From Whalleya microplaca (Eukaryota; Ascomycota; Sordariomycetes; Xylariales; Xylariaceae), in the NCBI GenBank assembly GCA_022497155.1, contig MU385760.1, positions 62,001-126,000 of the forward strand: a stretch of 64,000 bases of DNA, given 5' to 3'. The notes under the pieces were generated by a model. That model was not told where the DNA came from. It did no database searches and was given only the letters and a program-made list of their open reading frames with translations. Positions 1-10,902 of the stretch are shown piece after piece (the first letter of the stretch is position 1; each line of letters starts with the position of its first letter). The position numbers were made by a program, and so were the translations under genes.

Positions 1-1466
1 CCCACAGGCTGATATTTCCATCTTTGCCTCCTGCCGCTAACCAGTGGGCTTCCTTTGCCATCTTGATTCGTCTATCCTTGACACTGAGTTCGCGCACTTT
101 GGACACGGGCACCATAGCTGTAGAATCGTGCTTAGAAACGCTTGCCTCAACCTCCTCCTTAGCTTCTGAGGCGTTTGAGTCAACTTGGTCGGGTAATGGA
201 TTGCTCGCTAAGGTGGCAAAAGCAACGGTAAAACAACCTACGCTGTGCCACTTCAGCACCGCTAGCTCTGACATCGTCTTAGCGGAGTAGACGCGCACTT
301 TCGAGTCCCATCCTGCTGTTGCGAAAATCTTGCCGTCGGACCGAATGCTCAGGCTCTGCTGTCCTGAGTGTTTGGTATTGATAATTTTCAAGGGCTGTGT
401 CTCGACTATCGGTTTCGGTTCCTTTTGAGTCGCCGCAGGCCTCGTTTCTGAAGCAAGAGCAGCAGATAGTGACGAGCGGCTAGGAGCACCGGGCCTCTTG
501 TTATCCTTCGTTGCCTCTACTTGTGGCCTCTGGATGGGCATAGCAGGAGTAGGAATTGGGTGCTTCGCAATAATAGCATCAGCCCCAGAAGTGAAGAAAT
601 AGTCTTTACTTGGAGAGACATCAAGTGAGAGAACTGGTTGACTATGCGCTTGGGCGTTGTATAGTACGTCCCAAGATCCGTTCTGTCTGAGTTGCGCAAC
701 TACTGCAAGGCCGGACTCGTAGGCAGCGGCAAGGATCAAAGACTCTTGACGCCAAAATAAAGATAGCGACATGACCATGCCCTTCTCCTCAGTCTTGTCT
801 CCTAGATGGATGGTGTGTAGGCGACTCTGGCTTGGTAGTTGAAAAATATCGACCTAGTTAGGGAATGAGTAACTACAATCATATAAGTTGTATCATATAA
901 TACTTATAGACTTACAGCTTCAGTCTTCAATGTGTTAGGTACTGCGACGAAGATCTCGTCCAAAACGGCATTGGGAGCAATAGTGCAAGACGCAAAGGAA
1001 CAGAAGTTCATAGTATTCACTTCGAGTATATGTAAAATCCATGGATGAGGTCTCTCGGGCGCGGAATCATCAAGCGGGAGAGCGGTGCTCATGCCAGACT
1101 CATCGTCGGCAGTGAGTTTCCAAACTACTAGGCGATTGTCTCTACCATGCCTAGAAGATACCTCTCAGCCCTGTACCACCAGACACAAACGAGTTTTCGA
1201 ATGTGAATGAATATATTGTAGACTATGTCCGGAGCTACTCACGTGATGATCTTGTCGTCGGTCCAGTCGGAAATACCCAGTATTGCGTTGGTGTGAGCAC
1301 GCCAGACGGCTCGCGGACGCATGATGGTTAGATCCCATAGTACCACGAACCCATCTGCATCCCCTGACGCAAGCCTTTGGTTTTTCCTCACGAATGCAGT
1401 GGTGTGTACTTGGGCCCGATGACCTCGGAGGATGGACTTGGGTTGCGCAGCCGGATGTTGAGACAT
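1..1466 (-). CDS. ASA1: ASTRA-associated protein 1 (WD40 repeat), C-terminal end cut by window edge
   Basis: Three exons: 1466-1243, 1150-916 and 853 to the left edge; introns 1151-1242 and 854-915 have GT/AG borders and keep frame. The protein starts [20 protein letters not shown] and shows WD-type blades ([48 protein letters not shown]). The block order and the phrases [18 protein letters not shown] and [20 protein letters not shown] are what I know from fungal Asa1. In yeast, Asa1 belongs to the ASTRA complex with Tra1 and the TTT factors (Tel2/Tti1/Tti2), which supports maturation of PIKK kinases. Only the last few residues after the final SLW are missing, so this is an intact gene cut by the window. 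A low-complexity Ala/Pro/Lys-rich linker separates blades in the second half. I see no signal peptide. The start is the first in-frame ATG giving the conserved N terminus. Confidence 0.88.
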
Positions 1467-4400
1467 GGTGGTAGGTAGTATACGAAAGCTCTTGGCTCTT
1501 GCGGTAAGGGCGTTTTACTCTCATGCGCCGTATTACTGTCCTCTAAAGCTATTTGAGGTCTTCGGATGGTCAGAGCGTTTCTGAAACCTGATTCTTTCGA
1601 TATCATGATGGGCTGAAGGAACCAAATGCATGGGATCGAATGCTCTTGTTAGCAGAGCCGCATGACAGCATAAGTGCAGTCGTCAAAAGTTGCCTTCCTC
1701 CCACATTGCAATGGCTGAATGAATAAACTGTAGTGCGAATGATACTCGGATAATTCAATAATCAAAGGTGAATAAGTGGGTCTATATACAAGATCTTGTC
1801 AATATATCGTTATACCTAGGTCTAATCTGTATCTTGTATACTTATCTCAACTATTACGCCAGCATCTCCTCCTCTCATACGCAATACTCCCCTCGTGGTG
1901 GTCTCCTTGTGAACATGGATTACCTGTCCAGCTGAACCCTAGCATAAGCCATACGCCAGCTGCCCAAGGCTGATGGCTATCTTGTTGCGAAGGTCGGCGA
2001 GAAGCTCTATTATGCAAATGATAGGCGTCAGTCGACGATGGATCCGTACAGCTTCTTCCCTGACCACCTGCCTGAAAGGGTTCACCAGAGCTCATTAATA
2101 AATCCACGGCCCCCGACAAGGCACCTCTGCCTGCAAGGACATCTACGCCGCCACTAGTTGGAGCACGTAGCCTGGGTGCTACAGAGATGCCCGAAGATGG
2201 CATTGCAGCATCATGCTAGATCCCAGCAGCTATCCGTAACTCCAATCAGAGCCATGTGGCAACCGTCTTGTTCACTGTAGGTCTCACCACACGGTTCACC
2301 AATCTACATTACCGGCATATTCCATTTTCGTGGATACCTTGTAAGCTGGATGTTGAAGCGCCGGTCGTGGTGTTGACCGAACGATCATTGAACGGAATGG
2401 GAGCCTAGTGGCAGCCCATTTATTCGTACGAGTGACGAAATCATCGATTTATCCTGTAGACCTGCTTAGTGGCATTTGTCTATCTAGAGTGTGGAAGTAG
2501 TGTCCGAATATAATAAACGGCAGAACAGTCGGAGAAAAAAAGCGGATGATCTACAAGACCATGCGGATATAACAGCGCCGGTAACGTTATGCTTAACATC
2601 CATCGTTCAGGGCTCCACCACCTCCTGTGTACCATGTACCAGTGTACGCATGAAGAACTGAGGCGAACTGATGATGACTGACGAGAATTGGAGCAAAAAG
2701 CTGGGGATTCCGCCTCAGTTCAAACAAAAGTGTGTCTTAGGTATTTCACATGTTTTGAGAGACATCATATGACCTTACTTGCAGTGTGCACCACATTCAG
2801 GCTATGTGTGAATGTCGATACACCGGCGCTTCTTTCGGAACTGCTACGGGCAAGCACATATTGTGGCTTGAGATTTGCAAATTACTTGGGAATCCATTCA
2901 AGCCATTCCTCGGCCCTTAGCTCGCGGCTCCTCACGAAGCCGGCCATGCAGCTATGTCGGGGAAGTAGAAGCACTTGATCCGCATTGTCCTTGGCCCCCC
3001 ATACTCTCAGACCGGAAGGCCAAGAGATTGGGTACGTTGCCGAAAGCATTCCGGGTCCAGCGCACAGTCAGTCGATCTGTTCGTTGAAACGAAAAGTCAT
3101 CCCAATCAAACAACAGCGAAACAGAGCACAACACCATGGTTGTGTTGGGGTTGGTCTATATTAACACCAACTGCGCAATGCAACGCTAATAGACGACACC
3201 AACAACAGAATATTGAATTCTCGATTCCTCATTCCTCGCTTCATTCCTCGCTAAGCCTTTTGTGTAATTCATTTTTTTCTTTTTCTTATTTCTCTAAGCC
3301 CACGGCGCGCTAGCTGGTTTGGCTGACATCGAGGCGGCTTGCAAATGGTGTCGTGAAGTTTGCACCACATCTACCTGATCTATCACTTCAGAGTACATCA
3401 GTTGCATGCAATCCCCACGATTCCGATTGCTGTCGCTTATCCTGTTTTTCCAAGTTTAAACAATTACCATGTAGAGGCTGTCACCGCCAGTTGGCCGGAT
3501 CGCGCTTAGCAGACATTGCCGAGTGGCGCGTGTTGTGATGAAGAATAAATGGCAACAATAAGACGATCAAACAGCATCAAAGCTTCACTGTCACCTATCA
3601 TTTTCCTACCTGGCTGGAGGATGCCTGAAAGTAAGCTTTCCGAGGGATAGCGATCAATAAGTCGCATACCGAATTAGTGATGGATAGTAGTCGTTCCCTC
3701 TCATCGTATTATCAAATGCGAAGTGAGCGAAGCAATCTCTGTAGATCTGCGAAAGGCTTGGCAGGGACCAATGACACCTCATGTGCAACTTTTGCCCATG
3801 CGTTACAGGCGTACCGATTTCACCTGGTAGGATTCTTTTCTCGGCACCTCCTGGAAGCAACTCAAGCCGAAGCACTTCTCTGACATGAGATGCTCGTCAA
3901 GGAGCGGGATGCTACCATTCCACTGGGGCGGTGGATACCTGTTCAACACCAGGAGAGCATGGATCATGGGGAAGCTGTGGGTTCTGGGCATGGTGGTTGG
4001 CTGGAACCCCAGTATGATCTGCGCCCAGCTATTACAGAAGAGGTTTAAATAAAGAAAAAACCCATCTCGAGAGGGATGTTTGAAACTTTGAATATTGAAG
4101 AAAATCCCCACGCTAACGCCTAGCTAACGAAAGTAGTTGATGATTGACGAGCTTCTAGAGCTACCTAAGTCGAATGAGTCGCGATTCTTCTTATTATTAT
4201 TATGTTTGTTATCTGTTCAGTGTTTCTCAGGGCGTACATACGTACTAGTAGAGGAAACTCTGTTGTGAATCTAGTTATTAGCCATTAGCGGCTCGGTTAG
4301 AGGACCCTTATTATTAGCATCCCGCCATCTGATCTGCTTCATCGTTTCTGTCTGAGCCAAGTTGCTGCGCTAAGAAGAAAGGGACATAAGGTCGTCTCAA

Positions 4401-5227
4401 CTGTCAATACTCAGTACCTTGGCACGAGGTAGTTTCTCGTCATCGTCAAGGACATAAACCCACTTGGTGCTTTTCTTTTGCACTTGTCATGGGCTGTGCT
4501 GTGCTCGGCCGTTCCAACTGAGGTCCACACACTTACATCGTTGAGGTTCTGGAAGGTTTATGTCGTCTTGTCTTCTTTTCAACTTACATCACTTACACTT
4601 AACCACTACCTAATCAAGTATACACGCATGCGTTTGTTTCCTCTTCCAAACCTAAAGCTTTACATCTAGTTCACCTTGCTGTATCGGTCCGGACGATTTG
4701 ACAGGAGGCAGGGAGATCCCATTGTTGGTTTATTAGAATCTTAATTACGGCCACGCACCACGGCAAGCCACAGCTCGCCTAGTCAGAAGCTTCCAATCAG
4801 TTGGCGTCGTCTCAATCAAGATCCGAGACATCTGGTGCAGCTCCCAAGATCCTGTACCTGAACCTTGATTCCCTGGCAAAAGCGGCCTCTCGCATACACA
4901 CCTTCGAGGGTGGCTTAAAGCCTGTCGTCCAGAGACACCGACCTTCCCCACCATCATTGCCTTCGACAATACTTGCCTTCTGCCCTCAAAAAGTGTCCTA
5001 CATTAAGGATTAGCAAACATTGCCAACAGTGGCCGCACAGTTCCGTCGTTGGTCGATGATCTTGAGCGACTGGTATCTCATCACATCTGAAGATTTCCCC
5101 GATTCGGGAGCGTACCGCACCCGAAGCCGCTAAGAGAAAACACCCGTCCCGTTCTGTTGTTCAACCTCCCCCCTTTCCTTTCCGCCTCTCGAATTTCCTC
5201 GTCTCTCCGGAGACACCTCTACCGTAG
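1467..5227. other. Gene-free stretch between ASA1 and the Zn2Cys6 gene
   Basis: About 3.8 kb with only short, overlapping open frames on both strands, none of which resembles a known family or can be extended by plausible introns. Base composition is mixed, not RIP-like. It must hold the ASA1 promoter on the left. The right end (about 5157-5215) is a strongly CT-rich tract, as often seen near transcription starts of fungal genes. I see no tRNA or repeat here. Confidence 0.5.
5157..5215 (+). promoter_or_regulatory. CT-rich tract upstream of the Zn2Cys6 regulator gene
   Basis: Long runs of C and T on the plus strand, directly before the first coding-like sequence of the Zn2Cys6 gene. Such tracts commonly mark core promoters/5' UTRs of highly regulated genes in filamentous fungi. 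It could instead be the polypyrimidine tract of a 5' intron ending near 5227. Confidence 0.35.
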
Positions 5228-8033
5228 CCCTGGCGGCATACGAAATCGCCCCGGCGAACGTCCTCGTACCGGGTTACGGACTCGGCGCGAATGCGCCGTT
5301 GTCACAACACTATGCGGAGCAGCCCTCACCGCCGTATACCGTCAACAACGGCTTCACGAACGATCAGTTTGAACTGCCGCCCTCGAAGCGGCAGAAGTTA
5401 TCCAGCCCCGTCTCGTCTAGCCTCAAGAACAACGGTTCAGCCAAATTTGGCAAGGCGGCCGATATGACGGTTCCGGATGCCATTCCGGCGAAGAGTAGGA
5501 GAGTGAGGACAGGTTGCTTAACATGTAGGGAAAGGCACCTCAAATGTGACGAGGGCACGCCAGATTGTCTAAACTGTCGCAAGAGCAATAGGGAATGCAA
5601 GCGTGGCGTGCGGCTCAATTTCATCGACATGACCTGCAAGGAGCCGCCATACGTACCACCAACAGATGAGTGGGCAGGTATGTTTTGTGTGTGCGAGATC
5701 CTGGCAAAATGAGTCACACATACTGATCTCCGGTGCAGTGCACTTTCAAGACGAGTCACGTTTAATTGCATCAGAATATCGGGGAGGTTTGGGAAGATAC
5801 TCCAAGTTCGATGTCCAGATCCCCTCTCCGCCGCGGGAATCGCACCTCGAGCCCACGTTTAGGCGGCGGCGGCAGTCACACGTCATTGATAACACGGGAC
5901 AGCAGACCAGGACAATCCACAGGTCACCGGCGATGATACCAACGCCGCAATCGCTATACTATGGCGAACAACGCCAGACGCACCAGGACCTCATGGTGGA
6001 CGCCCAGGCCCATTCGCGGAAGAACAGCGCCGCTTCGTTCATGGCCCCCATGGGCTCCGCGCACTCGGCAGGCTACGGAAACTTGATGTCAGATGCATTT
6101 GGAATCCGGGATGAAGGCAGCCGCGCCCCTTCACATCACGGCTACAAAAGCAGCGATGTGTCGACATCGGCCTCCATAGCAGGAGCCACAGGTGCGGGTC
6201 CGCTGTCGGTGTTCCGGGGCGGCCCCGGGGATAACAACCTGACACCGGGGGCCGAATCGGGCATGATGACGCCGCCGAGCGACAAGTCAGGCGAGCGCGA
6301 GTACCTCAACTCGCCCGAGGAGCTGCGGTTCATGCAGGTGTTCGTGTCAGAGGTGGGGATCTGGATGGACAGCCTGGACAAGGAGAAGCACTTCTCGCGG
6401 CTGATCCCGTACCACGCGCTCAAGTGCCCGATGCTGCTGAACGCGCTGCTGGCGTGCGGGGTCAAGCACCTGACGCTAACCCAACAATACGGCGACGACA
6501 AGGCCTTGTTCTACTACGACACGGCGACGACGCAGCTGCTGCGCAGCCTGCAGAACCCGGAGCGCAACACGGCCGAGTGCGCGGCGACGGCCGTCGTGCT
6601 CAACGTGTACGAGATCATGAGCGAGAAGCCGACGCAGCGGATGAGCCACATCGCGGGCGCGCGCGCGCTGATCCGCGAGTGCGGCTGGAACGCCAAGAGC
6701 AAGGGGCTCGGCGCCGCGTGCTTCTGGCTCAACGTCGGCATGGAGCTGCTCAGCTGCCTGGCCTTCAACTGGCAGACCGCCTGGGAGCCCGACCAGTGGG
6801 GCGTCGACATGGACTTCAGCACCGAGAAGGACACGGGCAACGAGGAGATCTGGGTCCACCGCATCTTCTACATCGTCGCCAAGATCGCCAACTTCCGCGC
6901 CAGCATCCCCAAGTTCCAGGAGCCCAGCCCCCACGACGAGCAGATCCGCCTGCAGACCAGGTACGCCGATTGGCAGCGCCTGAAGAACATGTGCGATAGC
7001 TGGAACAACTCGTGCCCGCGCCCCATGCACCCCTTCGGCTACCTGTATCCCTCGCAGCAGACCGGGGCCAACAAATCGCTGTTCCCGAACGTCTGGTAAG
7101 TCTAATTCCCTACAGTCCCCTTTTTTCCTCTTACCCTATTCGTAGTTACCCCTCGCATATAATATCTTGAATTATACCTAAACGTTTTGATACTATGTTA
7201 TATACATACTAATGAACATCGGTATAAAAAGGCTCATCAAGCGCGCGGCCATCGTCGGCCGCCTGTACTACCACACGGCGCAGTGCCTGCTGGCGCAGAT
7301 CAACCCGATCCTACCAAAGGACAGCGAGGAGGCGCGGGCGGTGCAGCAGCACCACGCGCACCAGGTGTGCGGGATCGTGGCGCACACGGAGGACCGCGGC
7401 GTGGCCAGCGTCAGCATCCGCTCCCTCGCCATCGTCGCCGAGATCCTGACCGAGCTGCCCGAGCAGCGCGAGGTCGTCGCCACCCTCGAGCGCATCGACC
7501 GCGAGACCGGCTGGAAGCTCGCCGGCGTCGTCAAGGGCCTCAAGATGAAGTGGGGCTGGGAGAAGATGGGCCACGCCGCCGGCCTCGCGGCACAGTTCCT
7601 GCCGCCTGCGAACGGTGCCAGTAATGGTGTCGGTGCCGGTGGTAATGGTAATGGTAATGGTGGGGTGGCGAGACGGGGAAGTGGGAGTATGGGGAACAAC
7701 AACCCCAATGGTAACGGGAGGGCGAGTGCGCTCGCGCACGCGAGGAAGCAGTCGCAGTCGCAGACGCACATCGAACACGTGCAAACGACCACGCCGCCCC
7801 AGCAGATGCCCATGCCGCCCTCGACGACAGCCTCGCAGCAGCAAGCGGCACAGGCACAGGCACAGGCACAGCAGGGGCCGGGATCGGGGCAGCAGCAGAA
7901 GTTGGCGGCGCCGCGCCCGATGCGCGTCAATCCGCTCAGCTTTGCGGATTTCAGCCTCCCGAACCATCCGTACCAGAACTGGTACGAGCCGCCTAGTCGG
8001 TCGAATGCTTATAATTCCCAGGGGTTCCTGTGA
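5228..8033 (+). CDS. Zn(II)2Cys6 fungal transcription factor
   Basis: Exons to 5677, 5739-7095 and 7232-8033; introns 5678-5738 and 7096-7231 are GT/AG and restore frame (second has a TACTAAT branch site). The zinc cluster is C-x2-C-x6-C-x6-C-x2-C-x6-C, from [12 protein letters not shown] on, preceded by basic SRRVR. A middle region rich in [15 protein letters not shown] helices looks like a fungal-specific regulatory domain. The C-terminal third is Gly/Asn, Gln and Ala low-complexity sequence. The 5' end is unsettled. The frame is open from 5134 and contains a plausible segment with PPSKRQK, but its first in-frame ATG is at 5464 (790 residues from there). I therefore suspect an upstream first exon joined at an acceptor near 5227 and start the feature there. 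Role: DNA-binding regulator in the nucleus; target genes cannot be told from the sequence. No metabolic cluster adjoins it. Confidence 0.82.
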
Positions 8034-9105
8034 GCCACCAGGTGACTGTTCAATTGAAGCCCCTATTTGAATGGGGTCGAAGAACCCCTTTTTGTATGGA
8101 GTAAGGTGTATATATATATATTTACGGCACAGTAGGCCGCGAGCTCGAGGAAGTTCTCGCTTGCCTGCTGGTTGGTATATCTCCCAGGACGGCATATACT
8201 GTCTCATTTTCTACATTTACGATTATGGCTCCTATGTATGGAATCATCGGGCAGTATGCGGGAAGCGCGGCGCCCTGGAACGATATGAAATGGCTCGGTA
8301 CTATAAAATGGTTATATAAACTTATTGGTTCGGATCGGGATCGGGATCAAGATCGGAAGCTCTCATATGTTAGCGACGCCATTGCGACTGGGAATAGGCG
8401 GGAACGGGCATTGATAATGGGTTACGGTTCGACACATATTAGCACGGCGTTTAGCAGGTGGATAGAGAGCATCAATGGCATTGAGCGCAATTCATATATG
8501 TCTTGACATTGAGTTAGAGATCTCCAGCTTGACAGGCCGCTGGCTTGGGATCGGTTTAAAACGTAATCTTATCTTATTGACAGGACCTTCTATTAGCTCA
8601 AGTCTGATGATAGCTGGAATAGAGAGCCATCCAAGTCTCAAAAAAGGAATTCAGGGCTTTGTTTTCCAGAATTCTTCTTGTTTCTCTCCACTGGTTCAGG
8701 GGAAGGCACCTATCGACTTAATGCAGTGGTGCTGCCCATTTATGCACGTCTCCTCATGCTCAAATTAGAGCCTATGGAGAGTTTCATTGGTCCTTCATAA
8801 CCTGTAAGCGGCGAGAGAACATCCTCTGGAGACCGCATGGTCTCGACGTGATCACTTTGAATGAATCGTGCTGCGGCCACTACCAACGTACTTCGTTGGT
8901 CATAGGCTTCCGTAACGAATCCATGACTAGGTGTAGTATGGAACTCCTGGAGGAAGAGCTGATGTGGTGACTCAACCGTCCGACAAGACAATGGTTGGCA
9001 AATGCAATATTGGTCACTTGCCACCAAGATTACCATGTCTGGTTACGTGATATATGCATGAAGCATGAAAGGTCACGGAGCAAGTCAATGTACCGAATAA
9101 CATCA
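8034..9105. other. Intergenic, no gene seen
   Basis: Between the tail-to-tail Zn2Cys6 gene and POP4. It contains a short TA run near 8110 and otherwise only short unsupported open frames. It should hold both 3' UTRs. Confidence 0.5.
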
Positions 9106-9789
9106 TCACAGCTTCTCCAAGAAGTGCCCCTTGAATTTCTTGTTAGCCCGATCAGCCGACCGATGCTGGAACTGGTCACCGTGTATCTCAAACACGAACG
9201 GCTTGCCGTCTCCCGATGTCTCCGGTGCATCCACCACCGGGACACAGACGCGAAACATAGTCCCCTCCTTCGGCACGGTCTTGACCTGGTTCCTCCTCGT
9301 GACGATCTCGAACACGAACCGCGAGTCCTTGATCACGATGCCCCGAATGCCCACACGGCTGGGACACCCACTCCGCGACACCTCGACCTCGGCGCCGTGG
9401 AAGTCCGCCGCGCTGAGCTTGGCCGCCGCGCCCTGCCCGCCTGTGTACAGCTCGTTGCCCAGGATCTCGCGCACGTAGCCGCGCCACAGCCGGTTCAGCG
9501 GCTCGAAGACGGCGTACGTCTGCCCTTCCCTAGGGATGTCGTAGAGGCCCCACCGGCGGCGCTCGCGCGCAGAGAGCGGCTTCGGCTTGAGGGCCCTCGC
9601 GCGCTTCTGGGTTGCACGGCGGGCCTGACGACGGGCGTCGCGCGCGTTGGGCGGCGGCGGAGAGCTCGGCTTGAGGAGCAGCGGGCGGTGCTGGATCTTG
9701 TCGGCGTAGATGCGGTTCGTGCTGTCGGGGCTGTGGGCGCGCGCGAGGAGCTCCTGCGTCAGGGCGGATTCGTCTTTTTTGGTGGCCAT
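9106..9789 (-). CDS. POP4: RNase P/MRP protein subunit POP4 (Rpp29)
   Basis: A single exon of 227 residues beginning MATKKDESALTQELLARAHS. After a basic N-terminal half (RRQARRATQKRARALKPK) comes the Rpp29/UPF0086 fold, a small SH3-like barrel: YDIPREGQTYAVFEPLNRLW, the GAEVEVSRSGCPSRVGIRGI strand region and GTMFRVCVP. Rpp29 binds RNase P/MRP RNA in the nucleus and nucleolus and is needed for tRNA 5' processing and rRNA maturation. Length and domain order fit fungal Pop4. The ATG at 9789 is the only good start. A RIP-mutated transposon begins just 184 bp upstream of this start, so the promoter must be very short or lie partly inside the transposon. Confidence 0.85.
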   Translation of the reverse strand: MATKKDESALTQELLARAHSPDSTNRIYADKIQHRPLLLKPSSPPPPNARDARRQARRATQKRARALKPKPLSARERRRWGLYDIPREGQTYAVFEPLNRLWRGYVREILGNELYTGGQGAAAKLSAADFHGAEVEVSRSGCPSRVGIRGIVIKDSRFVFEIVTRRNQVKTVPKEGTMFRVCVPVVDAPETSGDGKPFVFEIHGDQFQHRSADRANKKFKGHFLEKL

Positions 9790-9856
9790 GTTGTCATGTC
9801 ATCATTTGTGAGATGGGCAGGGGCATCTTTTGTATCTCTCGGTCTGGTGCATATGT

Positions 9857-9896
9857 AACGTGGCCGTGACCGTGGCTGCGTGGCCGTGGCCGTGTA
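9857..9896. repeat. Short CGTGGC-type tandem repeat
   Basis: Imperfect hexamer copies of cgtggc/cgtgac lie within the POP4 promoter, between the gene start and the transposon end. Probably simple-sequence DNA. Confidence 0.5.
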
Positions 9897-9973
9897 TTCC
9901 GGGAAAATAGTTGAAGTGGGAAAGGTTTGGGTTGAAGCTTTTTGAGCGGCTCTAGGTACAGATAAGGTTGCTA

Positions 9974-10017
9974 CAGTCACTCAAAAAAAGTTACGCCGAT
10001 TCCGAAATTCACCCGCG
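9974..10017 (+). repeat. Left terminal inverted repeat of the mariner element
   Basis: It starts CAGTCACTCAAAAAAAGTTA and continues with ACGCCGATTCC and CACCCGCG. Reading inward from the right end gives CAGTGGGTTTAAAAAAGTCA, then ACGCCGATTCC and ACCCCGCG. The two ends agree apart from a few transitions and a six-base gap. Confidence 0.85.
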
Positions 10018-10310
10018 TACAGCCATACTTTTAGTAATACAGCTGTCTTTTATAATAACTCTAATAAATTTAATTTTTATTTGTTTTATTTGAAAATTTT
10101 TATATGTATTCCTTAATCGATACCCTGCTTAGTAATATAAATTTTTCGTAACTTAATACTTTATATATTATTTATTTACGTTAATTATAGCTTAAAGCCG
10201 ATTATTTATAGTTTTAATTAACTTATTTAATATTTTAACTTTAAACTTTTCTTATATAGTTACGGCAGTTTTATAAAGTAAATCTAATAATATAACGTTT
10301 TTTAATATAG
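10018..10310 (-). pseudogene. Tc1/mariner transposase, C-terminal remnant
   Basis: AT-rich sequence whose minus-strand reading gives fragments like the C-terminal end of Tc1 transposases (an AIINVN/YIKY stretch matching the usual AVIDAxG/TKY ending, with stop codons where Trp or Gln codons are expected). It continues the reading that breaks off at 18,163, so insertion of the retrotransposon separated the two parts. Confidence 0.6.
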
Positions 10311-10387
10311 TAATATAATGGGCTGTGTTATAGTGGGGAATATTGGCGATTATAAGCCGATATGGCAGCCTAGCTCTCGAGAGCTAG

Positions 10388-10394
10388 TATAAAT
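10388..10394 (+). promoter_or_regulatory. TATA box of the LTR
   Basis: TATAAAT directly after a 16-bp perfect palindrome; kept as ATATAAAT in the 3' LTR. Position inside the LTR fits the retrotransposon's own promoter. Now inert. Confidence 0.5.
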
Positions 10395-10416
10395 GCTCTC
10401 GAGCTATGTCGATATA

Positions 10417-10815
10417 TTATAATGGGGCAGGGGATTACGGGTATTGACAGCAGCTTAGGAGCCACTAGAAGCCCCCTAAAGCCACGTCACAAAGCACTCC
10501 ACAGAGCACTCCACAAGGTATCCACAGAGCACTCCACAGGGCAATTTACAGTAGATCATATACCTATATTTAGCTGACCTTTTCCCTCACATCTCCTTCA
10601 CTTTTTTACAACAGATATTATTAAACAATAACAGAGATTACTAGATAGTCACACATAGCTTAAACGGCCTTGTCGCCGACAATAGACACATCTCTCCTTT
10701 CGATCAATCGCCGTTATAAGTGACTCTTTTGTTTTTCGTCGCCTTGACTACCTCCGATCAGCTAAGCCATAAAGTGGCACCTCCTTTACCTTAACACCGT
10801 GTTTTAAGACAATAT
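10417..10815. repeat. Non-RIPed 0.4-kb insertion in the 5' LTR, part of a dispersed repeat
   Basis: This block is absent from the 3' LTR and has ordinary composition (many CA and TG dinucleotides, e.g. repeated CACTCCACAGAG at 10,493-10,552), unlike the RIPed DNA on both sides. Its right part (10,644-10,815) matches 35,967-36,137. No clear terminal repeats; AT-rich flanks (GATAT/AATAT) might be a target duplication. Alternative: original LTR sequence lost from the 3' LTR, but then it should be RIPed. Confidence 0.65.
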
Positions 10816-10902
10816 CTTTTTGATTTTCTTTTTTTCTTTAGTTAGAAAATAAACACTTATTTAGTATTATAAAATTACATTTTAACGTAATAGCCTTTTA
10901 TA

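Larger units (their letters stand above)
10311..10902 (+). repeat. 5' LTR (contains about 400 bp of extra DNA)
   Basis: 10,311-10,416 aligns with 17,969-18,066, and 10,816-10,902 aligns with about 18,067-18,162. Shared landmarks are GGCGATTATAAGCCGATAT, the palindrome TAGCTCTCGAGAGCTA (10,371-10,386), a TATAAAT box (10,388-10,394) and TAGTATTATAAAATTACATT. The two LTRs differ mainly by C/T and G/A transitions plus the extra DNA at 10,417-10,815. Confidence 0.8.

Noticed and set aside
6424..7030. Long open frames on both strands inside the Zn2Cys6 gene
   Set aside because: GC-rich codon bias of the real frame opens the other frames; the products are Ala/Arg/Asp-rich without family features.
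7268..8207. Antisense frames rich in Cys, His or Arg over the regulator's C-terminal part
   Set aside because: Mirror images of Gln/Gly/Ala-coding repeats in the real gene.
8995..9858. 287-codon plus-strand frame opposite POP4
   Set aside because: The minus frame is the conserved POP4 protein; the plus frame is His/Arg/Leu-rich shadow.
10303..10310. Target-site duplication of the gypsy element
   Set aside because: The bases before the 5' LTR (ATATAG) and after the 3' LTR (AGCAAA) do not match; RIP may have erased it.
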